Shown here: in pieces, positions 62,932 to 64,000 of the stretch
Position numbering within the stretch: position 1 is the first letter of the stretch
Layout of the letters: every line of letters begins with the position of its first letter
DNA from: Azadirachta indica
Lineage: Eukaryota > Streptophyta > Magnoliopsida > Sapindales > Meliaceae
DNA: 64,000 nt
Assembly (NCBI GenBank): GCA_022749755.1
Contig: CM040442.1
Location: 8,778,457-8,842,456 of the forward strand
Direction: 5' to 3'
Notes under the pieces: model-generated
Databases searched by the model: none
What the model saw: the letters and a program-made list of their open reading frames with translations, nothing else
What the model was told of the DNA's origin: nothing
Program-made: the position numbers and the translations under genes

Positions 62932-63148
62932 CAATTTAAAGTCTTTTTTTAATATAATTCAAAATTTATAGTGACTTATTGTACGAATTAGTTTTTTATT
63001 AATCTTTTTTTAATATATTAACTTTACGTGAAAATATTTTTCCAATTTAAAGTCTTTTTTTAATTAATTCAAAATTTATAATGATTTATTGTACGAATTA
63101 ATTTGTTTTTTGTAAATAGTCTTTTTTTTTTAATATATAAACTTTACC
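62932..63148. repeat. tandem duplication, about 108 bases x 2
   Basis: Units 62932-63041 and 63042-63148 both start caatttaaagtctttttttaa, continue ttcaaaatttata(g/a)tga(c/t)ttattgtacgaatta and end aactttac. Confidence 0.85.
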
Positions 63149-63669
63149 TAATTACTTTTTTTTGTTTTTTTTCGTTTACTTTTGGCATTGACTGACAGTT
63201 ATCACAGGTACAAAATAAAGTCTTCAGGTTTGTGGAAAGTAATTTGACCTTAAATTAAATTAATCATAAAGAAATCAATATTTAATTATTTTATAAAACT
63301 GTTTCAAAAAAAGAAAATTATTTTATAAGATATTTATACTTTCACAATCTAAACTACCAACAAAATGTTAACATATTAGGCCATGTTTGGTATGTTTGGT
63401 ATGTAGAAATAAATTAAATTGGACCTGAGTATGATTAAAACAATATAAAATTTAAATTGAATTAAATTTAATGTAGAAAATTGACTAAATGTTAGATGTG
63501 TTTTAGATAGTAATTCAAATATAATTACAGAAATATAAATAGTATATTTATACTAATAAATCAATATGTAGATGATCTTTGATTATGTGTTATTATAATA
63601 ATTACATGGTTGATTATAACTTTAATATAGATAGATTATTAGTTATAATCTAGTCTGTTTTCAGTTACT

Positions 63670-63753
63670 TATCCCACATACATTCTTATAATTCAAAAGC
63701 CTAATTAATGATATCCCACATACAATCTTACCATTCCAAAGCCTAATTAATGA
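63670..63753. repeat. tandem duplication, 42 bases x 2
   Basis: Two units of tatcccacataca followed by tcttataattcaaaagcctaattaatga (second unit with tcttaccattccaaagcc). Confidence 0.85.
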
Positions 63754-63896
63754 ATAACCTAATTTTTTTAATATTATAAGAAAACCAAAATTTCTCTCCA
63801 ATTTCGTATGAGGGAGATTTGACTTTTAGATCTCTTATACCACCTAAATTGGTTTTGCCAATTGAACTAATTAGTACCTACCATGAATAACCTATA

Positions 63897-64000
63897 TAGA
63901 GAGAGAGAGAGAGGTAGGATCAAAGTCCTTTTTTTTTATATAATTTTTTATATCAAATATAAATTGTTAAATTTAAATACATCTAATAGCCGAGATTGCA
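63897..64000. repeat. (GA)n run and start of fold-back repeat copy 9
   Basis: A short GA run (about 63897-63912) is followed by tttttatatcaaatataaat and acatctaatagccgagatt, the left arm of the fold-back family, cut by the end of the window. Confidence 0.55.

Overview
The window is nuclear DNA of a eudicot plant. It is very AT-rich. Its genes have many short exons joined at GT-AG introns, and it carries a nuclear tRNA gene and decayed plant retrotransposons. The readable proteins match angiosperm families (mannan-synthesis-related O-fucosyltransferase, LOB-domain factor, methionine gamma-lyase, autoinhibited Ca2+-ATPase ACA9). The species cannot be fixed from the sequence alone.

Layout. 1-1320: 3' end of an MSR1/MSR2-type O-fucosyltransferase gene. 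1857-1929: tRNA-Lys(UUU) with a decayed copy of its own 3' arm just downstream. 2348-2883: a two-exon LBD23/LBD24-type transcription factor. 4.4-28 kb: an expanded array of small secreted peptide genes. Three copies look intact (8269-8592, 12179-12535, 25819-26172), two are broken (23956-24278, 27692-27930), and one copy appears to have been lost from a duplicated block near 6.15-6.39 kb. The copies share a signal peptide, an EGR-(N/H)-(L/M)-K motif, a Lys/Glu/Asn-rich spacer and a Cys/Pro-rich tail. They also share the proximal promoter and 5' leader. Interrupting the array are a methionine gamma-lyase pseudogene (14833-16234, minus strand) and a decayed Ty3/gypsy element (about 18.8-22.7 kb) with gag and protease on the plus strand and a gypsy-type domain on the minus strand.

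29620-51345 (minus strand) is one large gene whose 33 coding exons can all be joined in frame to give a 1080-residue plasma-membrane type IIB Ca2+-ATPase, best matched to ACA9. Its introns hold a Ty1/copia relic, a hAT-like miniature element with an 8-bp target duplication, and LTR fragments. A terminal-inverted-repeat element lies just beyond its stop codon. 51.4-64 kb has no gene I can support. It is AT-rich and filled with miniature elements, fold-back repeats and short tandem duplications.

The genes do not form one pathway. The part most worth following is the peptide array: a fast-evolving tandem family whose best copies show a weak CEP-like core (F-x-P...G...G) followed by CxxC and CxC cysteine motifs, with several stages of birth and decay visible in one locus.
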